A DNA stretch of 64,000 nt, from NCBI GenBank assembly GCA_028023455.1, contig JAQFVV010006335.1, positions 3,024,412-3,088,411 on the forward strand, read 5' to 3'. Every line of letters begins with the position of its first letter. Position 1 is the first letter of the stretch. The notes below the pieces were generated by a model. It saw only the letters and a list, made by a program, of their open reading frames with translations. It ran no database searches and was not told where the DNA came from. Positions 63,571 to 64,000 of this stretch are shown in pieces. This stretch comes from Epiperipatus broadwayi (lineage: Eukaryota > Onychophora > Udeonychophora > Euonychophora > Peripatidae). Made by a program: the position numbers and the translations under genes.

Positions 63571-64000
63571 TGTAACGATCCGGAGAAGGCGACTTACCGT
63601 AAACTGCACTACGGGGCGCCATCTAGGCATTTGAACCTAGAAAAATTTATAAAGTAGGCAGATACGTAAGTCAAAAAAAAAAATTATTTTTTTTTTTAAA
63701 TTTTGATTCCGGTCGTTAGCCCATGTCACTAGCTCAGTGGAATAGCAGAGATTAAATAATATAAGATCTTATCTAATTAGATTTCAACATTAAAAAATAA
63801 ATAAAATAAGCCACTGCCAGTAATTAACATACAAACATTTATTTATGCACATATATATAAGATTTAAAATTATTTTAGTATTAGTTTACATTTTAACATT
63901 TAACATTATTTTTAACTTTGATTTTGATTTTAATTTACCTTTAATTACTATTATATTCTAATTTTACATTTTAATTAAGTTCGCACAGATAAATTTAGGA
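63571..64000 (+). repeat. LTR-like repeat, copy d (runs off the window)
   Basis: Starts TGTAACGATCCGGAGAAGG right after a short TA run; contains CTGCACTACGGGGCGCC. Better preserved than its inverted partner at 53092-53500, judging by intact CpG sites (ACGATCCGG, GGCGCC, TACGTAAG). The 3' end lies beyond 64000. Confidence 0.72.

Noticed and set aside
63731-63760. tRNA gene from the TAGCTCAGTGG D-arm-like sequence
   Set aside because: No B-box or acceptor partner downstream; the nearby B-box-like sequence is on the opposite strand.

Overview
This window looks like AT-rich (about three quarters A+T by eye, not computed), gene-free nuclear DNA from an invertebrate animal. The evidence is the content: long (TTA/TAA)n and (TA)n microsatellites, decayed retroelements of metazoan families (Penelope-like, RTE-type and other LINEs), a hAT transposon of the BED-finger GTF2IRD2/ZBED5/FAM200-like group, tRNA-derived SINE-like units, satellite-type tandem repeats and foldback repeats. 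Bacterial operons, ribosome binding sites and CRISPR arrays are absent. I found no host protein-coding exon I could defend. The species cannot be named from sequence alone; cnidarian or lophotrochozoan/flatworm genomes would fit.

Layout. 1-6.4 kb: plain AT-rich DNA with a 190-bp (TTA)n tract and a tRNA-like SINE unit. 6.4-7.1 kb: shattered RTE reverse transcriptase 3' end (+). 7.74-12.13 kb: a decayed hAT element with recognisable termini and transposase, carrying a nested Penelope-tail inverted repeat and a nested RTE 3' end (-). 13.4-17.2 kb: a LINE (+) with an endonuclease signature, bracketed by trinucleotide microsatellites. 19.46-19.81 kb: a perfect 347-bp palindrome made of two Penelope 3' tails. 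20.0-21.4 kb: a ~330-bp-monomer tandem array with an orientation switch. 22.15-26.97 kb: a diverged ~1.7-kb direct duplication. 28.9, 36.8 and 37.2-37.8 kb: copies of a ~270-320-bp repeat, the last two fused as a foldback. 32.2-32.45 kb: another foldback. 33.65-33.82 kb: a LINE RT scrap. 43.15-44.9 kb: Penelope-like element 1 (-). 47.3-48.3 kb: Penelope-like element 3 with an open GIY-YIG endonuclease (-). 48.4-51.1 kb: LTR-like repeats. 51.1-55.2 kb: Penelope tail copies, Penelope-like element 2 with its RT N-terminal half inverted, and a fused RTE tail. 55.9-64 kb: further LTR-like repeats, (TA)n and (ATT)n tracts and a small inverted-repeat element.

How the parts relate. The best-supported theme is Penelope-like retroelements. 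Two fragments share a related RT plus GIY-YIG arrangement, and a third is a different family. The sequence downstream of the endonuclease stop in element 2 is homologous to the arms of the perfect palindrome. These tails, and two otherwise unrelated foldback families, carry a compact motif (GAUGA/CUGANGA, a short hairpin, then GAAA and often CGUC). In several families its flanks can pair as a helix I whose sequence differs while pairing is kept. That matches the hammerhead ribozymes reported in Penelope-like elements, and is the most interesting signal here. The palindromic and inverted organisation of many repeats, several with (TA)n cores, is the second theme.
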